A program made the translations under genes and the position numbers. Below are positions 35,073-43,874 of a DNA stretch of 64,000 nt, piece by piece. The first letter of the stretch is position 1. Each line of letters opens with the position of its first letter. The notes below the pieces were generated by a model. The model did no database searches and had not been told where the DNA came from. It saw only the letters and a list, made by a program, of their open reading frames with translations. The DNA is from CAZSMC01 sp964607755 (GTDB taxonomy: Bacteria; Zhuqueibacterota; Zhuqueibacteria; Residuimicrobiales; Krinioviventaceae), in the NCBI GenBank assembly GCA_964607755.1, contig CAZSMC010000013.1:1-64000 (forward strand), written 5' to 3'.

Positions 35073-35408
35073 TCATTTCTCCGATTAAAAGCTTATTGAG
35101 CAGTGAGCCAAAAAACCGCTCATCGATCTATTCCAAGCAATTGATATGCCACGCATTAAAAATTTACCAAATTAATCTTTATTAGTTGATTTATTTATAG
35201 CGTTAAACTTTTAAAAATTAAATATTAAAATAAGATTTGCTCCGGTTGTATTATCCCGGTATTTCAAAAATCCAAAATTTGTTTTATGTGGCATAAAATC
35301 ACCACTTTTTTATCAGACTGTTATTATTTACTGTATAATTATTTTAGCGTTATTGATAATGTGCCAACGAATTGTTATATTCAAAGAATTATTGTTTAAC
35401 CAGAGTGA
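35073..35408. other. AT-rich divergent promoter region
   Basis: 336 bases between the PAS gene (minus) and the isomerase gene (plus). No gene or repeat is recognised; strongly AT-rich, presumably promoters for both sides. Confidence 0.4.
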
Positions 35409-36323
35409 ATGATGGATATTGGCATTTCAACCTCATGGAAATCGATGAACGAGACTGATGCGAATGGTATACTCGATGCCATCGCCAGGATCGGCTGTTC
35501 GTCGATTGAAGTGGACTATAGAATAAGCAAGCATGAAATTGAAAGAATTCGCAAGCGCCTGTTGTCTGACGAATGGACGGTTCACACGGTTCACAATCCG
35601 TGCCCGTCACCGGAAACGCACAGTTCCGCGCGCCCGTGGCGGGATGCCGAACTCTCGGCTGCTGATAATGATGAACGCAAAACAGCCACAAGCTGGGGCA
35701 TCCGGTCGTTGGAATGTGCCGCTGATCTCGGCGCTTCGCTCGTTGTCTTTCATCTTGGCTTTGTGGACATCGATCCCGAACTGGATATGTTCAGGGCTTT
35801 TTATCATCATAATCAAGTCGGCACAAATGAATGGCTTGCTTTCCGTGATAAAAAACTTGCCGAGCGCCAGGATGCTGCGAGTCCCTATGTTGATGCTGCG
35901 CTTCACAGCATCGATACTCTCAATAACCGGGCGGATAAACTCGGCGTGCTTGTCGGCGTTGAAACAAGATTGCATTTCCACGAGATCCCTTTTAAAGAAG
36001 AGTTTCACGTGATTTTTGATGAATTTGACGGCGCTCAATTGCGTTATTGGCATGATGTCGGGCACGGCGAGGTGTTGCACCGTCTCGGATTTGTTGATCA
36101 TGAAAAAGACCTGCTCGAACGTTACCAGGACCGGCTGGCCGGTTTTCACATTCACGATGTCAATGCATTGACGGATCATTTGCCTCCCGGTCAGGGAAAC
36201 TTTGATTTTAAAAAGCTGACCCCTTATTTTTCAGAACAGACCATCCCGATCCTGGAGGTTCATGAAGCAGATGCACAGGAAATGACCAGCGGGATTGAAT
36301 TCCTACACGAAATTGGATTATAA
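35409..36323 (+). CDS. Sugar phosphate isomerase/epimerase-like TIM barrel
   Basis: 304 residues of the xylose-isomerase-like/AP-endonuclease-2 fold. 'DWTVHTVHNPCPSP'-type first strand region, 'GASLVVFHLGFVDIDPELD', 'LGVLVGVETRLHFHEIP' with the metal-binding Glu, 'LRYWHDVGHGEVLHRLGF' with Asp and His, 'LAGFHIHDVNALTDHLPPGQ' and 'IPILEVHEADAQE' supply the usual metal ligands. Likely an epimerase or isomerase, perhaps of an inositol- or ketose-type substrate. It is the first of seven same-strand genes ending with an exporter, so it may provide the scaffold of a small molecule. Confidence 0.75.
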   Translation: MMDIGISTSWKSMNETDANGILDAIARIGCSSIEVDYRISKHEIERIRKRLLSDEWTVHTVHNPCPSPETHSSARPWRDAELSAADNDERKTATSWGIRSLECAADLGASLVVFHLGFVDIDPELDMFRAFYHHNQVGTNEWLAFRDKKLAERQDAASPYVDAALHSIDTLNNRADKLGVLVGVETRLHFHEIPFKEEFHVIFDEFDGAQLRYWHDVGHGEVLHRLGFVDHEKDLLERYQDRLAGFHIHDVNALTDHLPPGQGNFDFKKLTPYFSEQTIPILEVHEADAQEMTSGIEFLHEIGL

Positions 36324-36349
36324 GAATTGCAAGCTAAATTGGGACCTTT

Positions 36350-37393
36350 ATGGCTGCAAAAAAGAAACAAAAACCGTTAAAAGAAGTACTCCGCCGTGAA
36401 ATTATTCTCACTGTTCTTCTGACACTTGTATTCGCACTTTACACGCTTCGGGTGCCAGTCAGCGCCAGCGTGACGCTGCTCAGTTTTATCATCTTTATCG
36501 TTGCCGTCTTTCCCTACATCGCCCTGGGTAATACTAAAGCTGTGAAAAAGATGGAACAGATCGTAAAACCATCATTCTATTGGGCGACAGCCGCTGGGAT
36601 GTGGGGCGTTGCTGCTGTGTATGCGCTGCTCAGCGGACAAGCTGCCGCAGGAGGACTGGCAGGGCTGGCTCTTTTTATTGTACTGCCTTTTGCACTTCAT
36701 CTTTCCAGCAAAGGCAGCCAGCACGCTTTACGGGTGACTGATGTGCTTCTTTTATGTCTTTTATGGTTGCCCATTGAATTCGGCATTGTTCCGGCTCTTT
36801 CCGTGCCGCCAGCCCAGGGATTTGTCTCTCTCACCATGATCATTGCCCTGGTCATTGCGCTGCTGCTGTTTTATGTCGACCGCGGTCTGGGAGTGGGTTA
36901 CAACTTTCGTCTCAAAAATCGTGACTGGACAGTGGCGCTTTTTTACTTTATGATCTTTTTTGTCATCGCTGTGGTCATCGGCGGACGCACCGGTTTGATT
37001 GAAATGACGGATCGAATCCCTTCTGCGCGGGACATGTTTATTCGGCTGTTCGGCATTGCCTTTTTTGTTGCCCTGCCCGAAGAAATCCTTTTCCGCGGCA
37101 TCATTTACACGCTCATCGCTAACCGATTGAAAAACCGGCGCTACAATGTGTTGTGGGCGCTATTTATCTCTTCGGTCATTTTTGGTCTGGCGCACGTCAA
37201 TAACCCGCAAGGCCCTTTTCTGGATATCAGTTTTGGCAGTCTCGGCGTGTGGCATTTTCCGTGGGTCTATGTTTTGCTTGCAACTATCGCCGGATTTTTT
37301 TATGGCTGGGTTTTTATTCGCACCCGCAAAGTTACGGCTGCCGCCCTGATGCATCTGATGGTGGACTGGGCATGGTTTGTCTTTTTCGATTAA
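36350..37393 (+). CDS. CPBP-family intramembrane metalloprotease
   Basis: 347 residues, about eight transmembrane helices. The C-terminal CPBP/Abi motifs are present: 'ALPEEILFRGIIYT' (EExxxR), 'VIFGLAHVNN' (FxxxH) and 'AALMHLMVDWAW' (HxxxD/N). Members cleave within the membrane, for example in prenyl-protein or bacteriocin processing and immunity. It starts 26 bases after the isomerase gene and ends 28 bases before the ATP-grasp gene, so it belongs to the same unit. A maturation or self-protection role is possible. Confidence 0.85.
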   Translation: MAAKKKQKPLKEVLRREIILTVLLTLVFALYTLRVPVSASVTLLSFIIFIVAVFPYIALGNTKAVKKMEQIVKPSFYWATAAGMWGVAAVYALLSGQAAAGGLAGLALFIVLPFALHLSSKGSQHALRVTDVLLLCLLWLPIEFGIVPALSVPPAQGFVSLTMIIALVIALLLFYVDRGLGVGYNFRLKNRDWTVALFYFMIFFVIAVVIGGRTGLIEMTDRIPSARDMFIRLFGIAFFVALPEEILFRGIIYTLIANRLKNRRYNVLWALFISSVIFGLAHVNNPQGPFLDISFGSLGVWHFPWVYVLLATIAGFFYGWVFIRTRKVTAAALMHLMVDWAWFVFFD

Positions 37394-37421
37394 GTTGATT
37401 TTTGATACATAAAGGAATGTC

Positions 37422-38696
37422 ATGGATACGATTATTGATGGAAAAAAGCCCCGGATTATGATGCTTGGAATGGGTTCCTATGCTTCTTCTGCCATGCGCG
37501 TGCTTTCTGAACGTGGCGCCGATGTCTGGTGTTATTTGACTCGTGATTACGGCAATTACGGTCCGTCTCTGGAAGGAGAAACGTTTTTTTACAAGGATTA
37601 TCCCAATCCGTGTCCGCTTATCAAAGACCTGGATATCGACCTGGTGATTCCAATGTCGATTAATTGGCATGAAAAAGAGTGGCGGGATGAGTTTTTAGCG
37701 ACAGGCGTACCGATCCTGTCGCCTTTTGGTGAAGCGATGAAACTGGAGCGCGACCGGTTTTTTGGCAGGGAGTTGTGTGAGCAGTACCATATTCCGGTGC
37801 CCAAAGCGTTTGTGGCACGGAATCGTCTGGAAGCGCTGGAATTTGTCAGACAGCATCCGCTGCCTTATGTGATTAAAAATCCGCTGTGCGCGCCGGAGAG
37901 CCCTGTACACACCATTGTGACGGAGACGGTAGAAGATACTCAGAGTTGGCTGGAGCGCGTCAATTATGCTGAAGGCGTTTTTCTGCAAGAGTACATGGGC
38001 AGGCGAGAGGCCGGGCACGTCGCGTTTGTCAGTGGCGGAGAGCTGTATCCGATGGTGACGAATCAGGAATATAAGCGGGCATTTGACGGCAATATGGGAC
38101 CGGTGGCTGGCGCGCCCATGGGCGGACTTGTCGAGGCCGATCCGGACGACAAATACGGTCTGGTGAAACAATGCCTGACCCCGCTTTTGCCTTGGTTTCG
38201 CGAGGTTGATTTCTACGGCCCGGTTCAGGTTACAGCCGTGAAACGCGATGGTGACTGGCATATGATTGAATTCAACGTCAGAACCGGAATCACCACCGGA
38301 CCGCCGCTCTGGCGGATGCTGGAAAACCCGGTGGAAACGATTTTAAATGTCGGCCGGAACAAGAAACTCGACATCAAATTTGTCAAAGGTAAGGGATATG
38401 GATGCACTCTCACGCTGGCGGGTTGGGGATACCCGTACACAAAAATTGAAGGGCCTTCTTTGCTGGTACAATTGTTGGGCGAACCGTCCTGTGATATCTG
38501 GTGGAATGAAGTCGTTTCCGACCATAAAGGCCGGATGCTCATGGCCGGGCACCGCATTGCCGACATTGTGGCTGTGGATGACAACCTTGACACCGCAATC
38601 AAGCGGGCTTATGATACCATTAAAAAAATCTATTGTCTGAGTAGCTATTACCGCCTGGATATTGGCAAGAGCATGTGGCCGCCGGGGGAGAAATAG
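37422..38696 (+). CDS. PurD/carboxylate-amine ligase-type ATP-grasp enzyme
   Basis: 424 residues; AAAGGA ribosome site. N-terminal Rossmann part 'PRIMMLGMGSYASSAMRVLS', ATP-grasp lysine region 'LPYVIKNPLCAPES', grip 'VFLQEYMGRREAGHVAFVSG', Mg-binding 'WHMIEFNVRTGITTGPPLWR', and a C-terminal part resembling phosphoribosylglycinamide-synthetase C domains ('AGHRIADIVAVDDNLDTAIK'). It is too divergent for purine synthesis and stands outside any purine operon. It likely forms an amide between a carboxylate and an amine in the pathway shared with the aminoacyl-transferase-like and CysRS-like genes downstream. Confidence 0.75.
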   Translation: MDTIIDGKKPRIMMLGMGSYASSAMRVLSERGADVWCYLTRDYGNYGPSLEGETFFYKDYPNPCPLIKDLDIDLVIPMSINWHEKEWRDEFLATGVPILSPFGEAMKLERDRFFGRELCEQYHIPVPKAFVARNRLEALEFVRQHPLPYVIKNPLCAPESPVHTIVTETVEDTQSWLERVNYAEGVFLQEYMGRREAGHVAFVSGGELYPMVTNQEYKRAFDGNMGPVAGAPMGGLVEADPDDKYGLVKQCLTPLLPWFREVDFYGPVQVTAVKRDGDWHMIEFNVRTGITTGPPLWRMLENPVETILNVGRNKKLDIKFVKGKGYGCTLTLAGWGYPYTKIEGPSLLVQLLGEPSCDIWWNEVVSDHKGRMLMAGHRIADIVAVDDNLDTAIKRAYDTIKKIYCLSSYYRLDIGKSMWPPGEK

Positions 38697-38751
38697 TCTG
38701 ATTAATTCATGAATTTAACCAAAGACATAAAAAAACAATTTTATGGAATGT

Positions 38752-38890
38752 GGTGCTTTGGTGTTTTGGTGGCAAAAAAAGTGCAGCCACTAAAGCACTA
38801 AAACACGAAAAGACACAAAAAAAAATTGGTGGGATTTGGTGCTTTAGTGTTTTGGTGGCAAAAAAGCCAGCCACTAAAGCACAAAAACAC
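38752..38890. repeat. Two tandem inverted-repeat units ('CTTTAGTGTTTTGGTGGC' type)
   Basis: GGTGCTTTGGTGTTTTGGTG ... CCACTAAAGCACTAAAACAC (38752-38806) and GGTGCTTTAGTGTTTTGGTG ... CCACTAAAGCACAAAAACAC (38837-38890) are two copies of one hairpin, each with arms of about 20 bases around an A-rich loop. This belongs to the dispersed repeat type common in environmental genomes. It lies between two genes of the same set. Confidence 0.75.
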
Positions 38891-38969
38891 AAAGAACAAC
38901 AAGTTATACACCTATGTTTAATCGATAAAAACCATAAGCCAATCTATATTTAATAAATGAAAGGATGCT

Positions 38970-39716
38970 TTGATACTCTATTTTTCCGAATACAAATCCG
39001 ATTACGACAATTATATTTTTCCTTACGTCATCTGGGCAGAGCCGGAAGATAATGAACCTGCCGCCTCGTTGTTTGGCAAGGGATTTTTGCCCAACACCCA
39101 CGATCTCAGCCGGTTTTACATGTGTCGCCATGTGCGGGTTGATCTGAATAATTATCACCCTTCATCTGAAAATCGACGGATTTTGCGAAAAGGAAAAAGT
39201 GTGTCATTTCAAATTTTTCAGAGAAAAGATTTTCAGTATACCAGGGAATGGCAACACTTTTGTCTGAATTACGCTGATAAAAAATTCGGTCAAGGCGTCA
39301 TGACAAGAGAGCGGCTGGACAGCGTGTTTGCGTCTCCGGTGTGTTCCCATTGCGCTGTTTTCACGGACGAGCCAACCGGTGAACACGTCGGCCTGGTTGT
39401 GCTCTATTTGCATCAGCCGGATGTCGCTTTTTATTATTATTCGTTCTACGATCTCGATCATGTCCAAAAAAGTCTGGGAATGATCATGATGACATCCCTT
39501 GTTGGACAGATGAAAAAAGAGGATTATGATTACATTTACCTGGGCTCGTGCTATAACCGGGGCGCGCTTTATAAAACACAATTCGAAGGCATGCAGTTCT
39601 GGAACGGACGTTACTGGTCCGGCAACAATGAAGAATTGAAATATCTGATCGAGCGTGATCAGGGACACATGACAAAGCATTTACTGGAAGATGAATATTA
39701 CGTGAATACTTTTTAG
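38970..39716 (+). CDS. Ate/Bpt-like aminoacyl-tRNA-protein transferase homologue
   Basis: The start is TTG at 38970, placed by AAAGGA five bases upstream; 248 residues, the size of bacterial Bpt/Ate proteins. Family blocks: 'RFYMCRHVRVDLNNYHPS', 'ENRRILRKGKSV', 'YYYYSFYDLDHVQKSLGMIM', 'YDYIYLGSCYNRGALYKTQF'. These correspond to the N-terminal Cys region and the GNAT-like C-terminal domain that moves an amino acid from tRNA to an acceptor amine. Several Cys of the N-terminal cluster seem missing. Next to a CysRS paralogue and an ATP-grasp ligase, the acceptor may be a small molecule or peptide instead of an N-degron protein. Confidence 0.65.
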   Translation: MILYFSEYKSDYDNYIFPYVIWAEPEDNEPAASLFGKGFLPNTHDLSRFYMCRHVRVDLNNYHPSSENRRILRKGKSVSFQIFQRKDFQYTREWQHFCLNYADKKFGQGVMTRERLDSVFASPVCSHCAVFTDEPTGEHVGLVVLYLHQPDVAFYYYSFYDLDHVQKSLGMIMMTSLVGQMKKEDYDYIYLGSCYNRGALYKTQFEGMQFWNGRYWSGNNEELKYLIERDQGHMTKHLLEDEYYVNTF

Positions 39717-39789
39717 GCGGATGATTACGTTTTGGCAAAATAGTGAGTGCATCGAGCGGAACTGACAGGACAACGACCGGAGTAACACA

Positions 39790-41037
39790 ATGAGCGTACT
39801 GAAATTATATAACACTCTCACCAGAAAAATAGAACACTTTGAGTCGCGGGAACCGGGCCTGGTTAAACTTTTTACCTGCGGGCCCAGCGTGTACCGCGAA
39901 CCGCATCTGGGCAATTACCGAACCTATCTTTATGAAGATGTGCTGCAAAAATATCTGCAATACCTTGGCTTTACAGTAGAACGTGCGATTAACTTTACCG
40001 ACGTTGAAGACAAGGCGATTGACCGTGCCAGAGAAAAAGGACTCAGTCTGCGGGAATTGTGTCGTCCTGTGGAAAAACTTTTTTTCAAAGAATGTAACCT
40101 GCTCAATATTTACATGCCCGCAGAGATTCAACGCGCTTCCGCACACGTCAAACCTGCCGTGGAACTTGTAAAATGCCTGATCGAAAAAGGACATGCCTAT
40201 TGGCACAATGGTGACGTATTTTACGATCCGTTGACATATAAGGGTTTTGGCCGGCTCTATGGTCTGGATATGAATCGCTGGCCTGAAAAAAAAGTCCGGT
40301 TTCGCAAAGATACTTATCCGGGGCGCCGATGGAATCGGGGCGATTTTATCCTGTGGCACAAACGCAGGCGTATAAAAGACGAGGTTTGGTGGGACACAGA
40401 AATCGGCCAGGGGCGCCCGTCCTGGAATATTCAAGACGCTGCGATAATCAAGCAGCATCTGGGAGACCAGATCGATATTCACACTGGCGGCAGCGATAAC
40501 CTTTACCGCCATCACGATTATACGCTGGCTATAATGGAAAGCGCCACCGGAAAAGAATTTTGCCGGTGGTGGCTGCACGGCGGCGAGTTGCTGGTAGACG
40601 GCGAGAAAATGAGCAAATCGCGTGGCAATGTGGCTTATGTGAATGAGTTGATGACTCGTGGGTTCTCACCCCAGCATCTGCGGTTTTTTCTTTTGTATGG
40701 GCCGTATCGTGATAAATTGGACCTTCGCATTTCAAACCTGGAGCAGCGCACCGGACATTTAGATCGCATTCGTCAATTGGCTTGTTCGGTGACAGAGGGC
40801 GAGAGCAAAGATGCTGAACCGTTGAACGAAGACCTGGCAGTTAATATGCGGCGAGATTTTGAAGTACACATGAACGATAACCTTGACTATGCCGGCGCTT
40901 TTGATGCCATGGCCAAGCATTTAGACAGAACGGCACATATTGATAAAGAACGCGGGATTCCTGCTGAAAACCGCGAACAATTGCGAAAGGTGCTCAATGA
41001 TATCGACAGAGTTTTCGGAGTTCTCGGGTGTGAATAA
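39790..41037 (+). CDS. Cysteinyl-tRNA synthetase paralogue without anticodon tail
   Basis: 415 residues; GGAG ribosome site. Class I synthetase motifs are intact: HIGH-type 'HLGNYRT' near residue 38 and 'GEKMSKSRGN' near residue 272. Of the four zinc ligands that select cysteine in true CysRS, the first Cys ('TCGPSVY') and the His ('RHHDYT') remain. The second Cys is Asp ('SWNIQDAAI' against WHIECSAM) and the Glu is Thr. The protein stops at 'VFGVLGCE', lacking the last ~45 residues that form the anticodon-binding end, as in MshC. It likely activates an amino acid other than cysteine and joins it to a non-tRNA acceptor. Activity inferred. Confidence 0.8.
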   Translation: MSVLKLYNTLTRKIEHFESREPGLVKLFTCGPSVYREPHLGNYRTYLYEDVLQKYLQYLGFTVERAINFTDVEDKAIDRAREKGLSLRELCRPVEKLFFKECNLLNIYMPAEIQRASAHVKPAVELVKCLIEKGHAYWHNGDVFYDPLTYKGFGRLYGLDMNRWPEKKVRFRKDTYPGRRWNRGDFILWHKRRRIKDEVWWDTEIGQGRPSWNIQDAAIIKQHLGDQIDIHTGGSDNLYRHHDYTLAIMESATGKEFCRWWLHGGELLVDGEKMSKSRGNVAYVNELMTRGFSPQHLRFFLLYGPYRDKLDLRISNLEQRTGHLDRIRQLACSVTEGESKDAEPLNEDLAVNMRRDFEVHMNDNLDYAGAFDAMAKHLDRTAHIDKERGIPAENREQLRKVLNDIDRVFGVLGCE

Positions 41038-41109
41038 CAGACCATTGAAAATATGTGATGCCGTAACCGGGTTTTGCTGCTCAAGATATTTTAAAAAGGA
41101 GCAACAGCG

Positions 41110-42018
41110 ATGAGTGTGATTCATGCCCGCGATCTGGTCAAGTGTTTTGGCAATCTGACGGCTGTAGATTCGATTTCGTTCAATGTCGAGCGCGGCGAAT
41201 TCTTTGGCCTGCTCGGCCCTAATGGCGCCGGCAAGACCTCGGCTATTCGAATGATTTATGGTTTTTCGCCAGTCACCACCGGCGAGATGTACGTTTTTGG
41301 CAAGAACATAAAAAACGACTGGCGCGATATTCGTGCCCGGTTGGGTGTCTGCCAACAAAACGACACCCTGGACCCGGATTTGACAGTGGAGCAAAATCTG
41401 TTAATCCACGCGCGTTATTACGAGATGGATAAAAACCGTGCCCGCCAGCGAGCTGAAGAGATGCTGAACTTTTTTGCTCTGAAAAACAAGCGCCGTGCCA
41501 AGGTTTTGGATTTGTCCGGCGGTTTGGCAAGACGGTTACAACTGGCGCGTACCCTCATGGCCGAGCCGGAACTGCTTATTCTGGACGAACCCACGACCGG
41601 ACTGGACCCGCAGTCCAGGCACCAGGTGTGGGACCGGCTCGTTGAGCTGAAAAAACGCGGACTTACATTGCTGCTAACGACGCATTATATGGATGAAGCC
41701 GAGGTCCTGTGCGACCGGCTGCTGATTATGGACCATGGCAAAATCATAGCCGGGGGCCATCCCCGCGAATTAATCGCCGAACATGCAGCCGAGAGTGTTA
41801 TCGAAATTGAAGGCCCAACTGAAAAACTCAGGGCGTATATCAACAAGAAAAATGTCCGGCATGACGATTTGGGAGAACGAATTATCATTTACGCAAAAGC
41901 TGATAGCAAACTGGAAGATGAGATCCGCACAAAGTTTTGTATGGAAGCCTGTCTGTTCCGTACCGGTAACCTGGAAGATGTCTTTCTGCGCCTCACCGGA
42001 AGGGAGCTTCGCGAATGA
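41110..42018 (+). CDS. NodI/DrrA-type ABC exporter ATPase
   Basis: 302 residues; strong AAGGAG. Walker A 'GLLGPNGAGKTSAIRM', signature 'LDLSGGLARRLQLARTLM', Walker B 'PELLILDEPTTGLDPQSR', H-loop 'TLLLTTHYMDEAEVL'. The C-terminal accessory domain ends 'GNLEDVFLRLTGRELRE', typical of the NodI/DrrA group that powers ABC-2 exporters of lipo-oligosaccharides and antibiotics. It overlaps the permease gene (ATGA). It presumably exports the product of the upstream biosynthetic genes. Confidence 0.9.
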   Translation: MSVIHARDLVKCFGNLTAVDSISFNVERGEFFGLLGPNGAGKTSAIRMIYGFSPVTTGEMYVFGKNIKNDWRDIRARLGVCQQNDTLDPDLTVEQNLLIHARYYEMDKNRARQRAEEMLNFFALKNKRRAKVLDLSGGLARRLQLARTLMAEPELLILDEPTTGLDPQSRHQVWDRLVELKKRGLTLLLTTHYMDEAEVLCDRLLIMDHGKIIAGGHPRELIAEHAAESVIEIEGPTEKLRAYINKKNVRHDDLGERIIIYAKADSKLEDEIRTKFCMEACLFRTGNLEDVFLRLTGRELRE

Positions 42019-42806
42019 ACCGGCCGAGACTCTCTGCAATGTCACTTCGCTTTCGACACGTATGGTACCGGAATCTTATGACCTATCGGCGCATCTGGAA
42101 AGTGAGTTTTATGATCCCTCTTCTGGAGCCGGCGTTTTACATCCTGGCGTTTGGCCTGGGATTCTCCGGCCTTATTGGTGGTGTGGATTACGCTGGCATG
42201 AACCTCGAGTACACCCGTTTTATGGCTCCGGCCCTGGTCGCAACCGCCTGTATGTGGAATTCGTTTTTTGAGACCACTTATGCCTCGTTCGTGCGCATGT
42301 ACTACCAAAAAACATTTGACGGTATTCTGGCGACTCCGCTCTCTATTGAGGAGATCATTGTCGCTGAGATCGTCTGGGCCGCGTCCAAAGCCACAGGAGC
42401 GGTGACCATAATGCTCGCAGTGCTCATTCCAATCGGCTATGCCAGTTTCCCGGGCGCTCTTTTGTGTATTCCGATGGCGTTTCTGGGTGGACTGGCTTTT
42501 GCGTGCATTGGCATGTTTTTTACCGGCATTATTCCGACCATCGATATGTTCAACTTGCCGGTATTTTTATTTGTCACTCCCATGTTTCTCTTTTCCGGTA
42601 CTTTTTTTCCGGTCTCGGGGATTCCGGACTGGGCCGGGATTTTTTCACTCATCTTTCCGCTCTATCACCTTGTAGAATTGACCCGGCTGTTTTGCATCGG
42701 CGCTATGGAGTCCAATCCAGTATTTAATATCAGTTATTTGTTGCTGTTTTCAGCATTTTTCGGCTACCTGGCGCTGGTGAAAATGAAAAAACGGATTATT
42801 CAATAA
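42015..42806 (+). CDS. NodJ-like ABC-2 permease
   Basis: 263 residues, six predicted membrane helices. 'RHVWYRNLMTYRRIWKVSFM' cytoplasmic start, 'PALVATACMWNSFFETTYA', 'QKTFDGILATPLSIEEIIVA', and the conserved 'TPMFLFSGTFFPVSGIPDWA' followed by 'PLYHLVELTRLF' mark it as a NodJ/ABC-2 permease. It works with the ATPase directly upstream. It is the last gene of the 35409-42806 set; after it comes 200 bases without genes. Confidence 0.9.
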   Translation: MNRPRLSAMSLRFRHVWYRNLMTYRRIWKVSFMIPLLEPAFYILAFGLGFSGLIGGVDYAGMNLEYTRFMAPALVATACMWNSFFETTYASFVRMYYQKTFDGILATPLSIEEIIVAEIVWAASKATGAVTIMLAVLIPIGYASFPGALLCIPMAFLGGLAFACIGMFFTGIIPTIDMFNLPVFLFVTPMFLFSGTFFPVSGIPDWAGIFSLIFPLYHLVELTRLFCIGAMESNPVFNISYLLLFSAFFGYLALVKMKKRIIQ

Positions 42807-43019
42807 AAGCTTATTGATATGAAAATCGAATACAACAACTTGTAAATTATTTGATGATACTACGAAGGTGTAAAGGCAAAAATAAAGTTAAAAACCGTCT
42901 TGCACCTCGCCTCCAGCCTCCTGACCAGGGATGCGTGCAAAACCAGAAAATCGGCAGTAACCATCCGGTAGGATTCTGCATAACCCAACGCACTGGTCAG
43001 GCTTGGATATGTTAAAATC

Positions 43020-43253
43020 TTATGGTGTGCCGGAATGATCAGATACTGGGTCGTAATACAAAACCATAATTTGATCCGGTTTCAAACCGAGCGATTTAAA
43101 TGTACGACCTTCTCGGTCATTGAATTCAACTTCATACGCAGCTCCATTCGCAAGAATGTCTACGACAGTGCCTACTTGGCCTCTGTATAGATTGTGTTCC
43201 GGAATATCTTTGGTTAATGCTACAGTATCAAGTAACGTAATCTTATCTTTCAT
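43020..43253 (-). CDS. DUF4926-family protein
   Basis: 77 residues, small beta-barrel type: 'ITLLDTVALTKDIPEHNLYR', 'GQVGTVVDILANGAAYEVEF', then 'DREGRTFKSLGLKPDQIMVL'. This matches DUF4926, usually found right after a DUF6883 gene, as here. The pair is widespread among mobile, toxin-antitoxin-like or immunity gene sets, but no activity is proven. The AAGGTG ribosome site overlaps the end of the DUF6883 reading frame. Confidence 0.75.
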   Translation of the reverse strand: MKDKITLLDTVALTKDIPEHNLYRGQVGTVVDILANGAAYEVEFNDREGRTFKSLGLKPDQIMVLYYDPVSDHSGTP

Positions 43254-43265
43254 TGTACACCTTTT

Positions 43266-43598
43266 CTACAAAGGAAAACATGTTGTTAATCTCGGGATAT
43301 CTGTATTATGTTCAATGATCCAGCCACTTCGTACCACTGCTTGTCAGTTTTTCCATTTTAAATGGAAATCTATAAAATAACGTTGACCATATTCATCAGA
43401 TAACCCCTTTTTTGCATCATGTGTTTTCACAACTTGCAATAAAATGTCTCTTAATTTATATGCATCTTTTTCTGTCATGTTCAAAATTTTTAAAAATAAA
43501 TAAGCTTTATTCTTGCCTTCTGCATGATGCGGATTCAAGCAATAATCCGTTAATTTTCGAATGTCCACTTTTGCGTTATCTGAAAAGGGGATCAGCAT
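43266..43598 (-). pseudogene. DUF6883-family gene with in-frame TGA
   Basis: The first 84 codons ('VDIRKLTDYCLNPHHAEGKN', 'LRDILLQVVKTHDAKKG', 'YGQRYFIDFHLKWKN') end at TGA (43344-43346). The same frame then continues for 25 codons with exactly the expected C-terminus ('QAVVRSGWIIEHNTDIPRLT', then TCFPL) to a TAG at 43266-43268, 13 bases before DUF4926. One base change (for example CGA or GGA to TGA) explains it. Other genes here end normally in TGA, so recoding is not needed. The truncated protein may still be made. Confidence 0.7.
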
Positions 43599-43874
43599 GT
43601 GCTAAAAATATTTTTGAACATAATGTATATAATTTAAAAAAATCTGCCAGCATAAAAATTTTGTGTATTGTAAACAGATTTGCACATAAAATCAATAAAA
43701 AATATTTTTTGTACATTAATAAGATAAAATACTCTTAAATCTTTAACCTATAAGGAGAACAACGTGCTCTTTCCGCGCGCCATTGACATGGAAAGAGAAA
43801 AATGCGGAGTATCAGCATAATAACATCTGAGTCAAAAGGCTGCCGCAATGCTGATCAAACAAAGGGGTTTAACT

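Noticed and set aside
37422..38696. Purine-pathway PurD
   Set aside because: The ATP-grasp and C domain are present, but there is no purine gene nearby and the substrate-binding regions look different; the neighbours suggest secondary metabolism.
41110..42806. True nodulation nodIJ genes
   Set aside because: Only the ABC-2 subfamily matches; nothing else in the window relates to lipochitooligosaccharide synthesis.
43344..43346. TGA as a sense or selenocysteine codon
   Set aside because: Many genes in the window end normally at TGA, no selenocysteine-family context or SECIS-like hairpin was seen, and relatives are expected to have an ordinary residue there.
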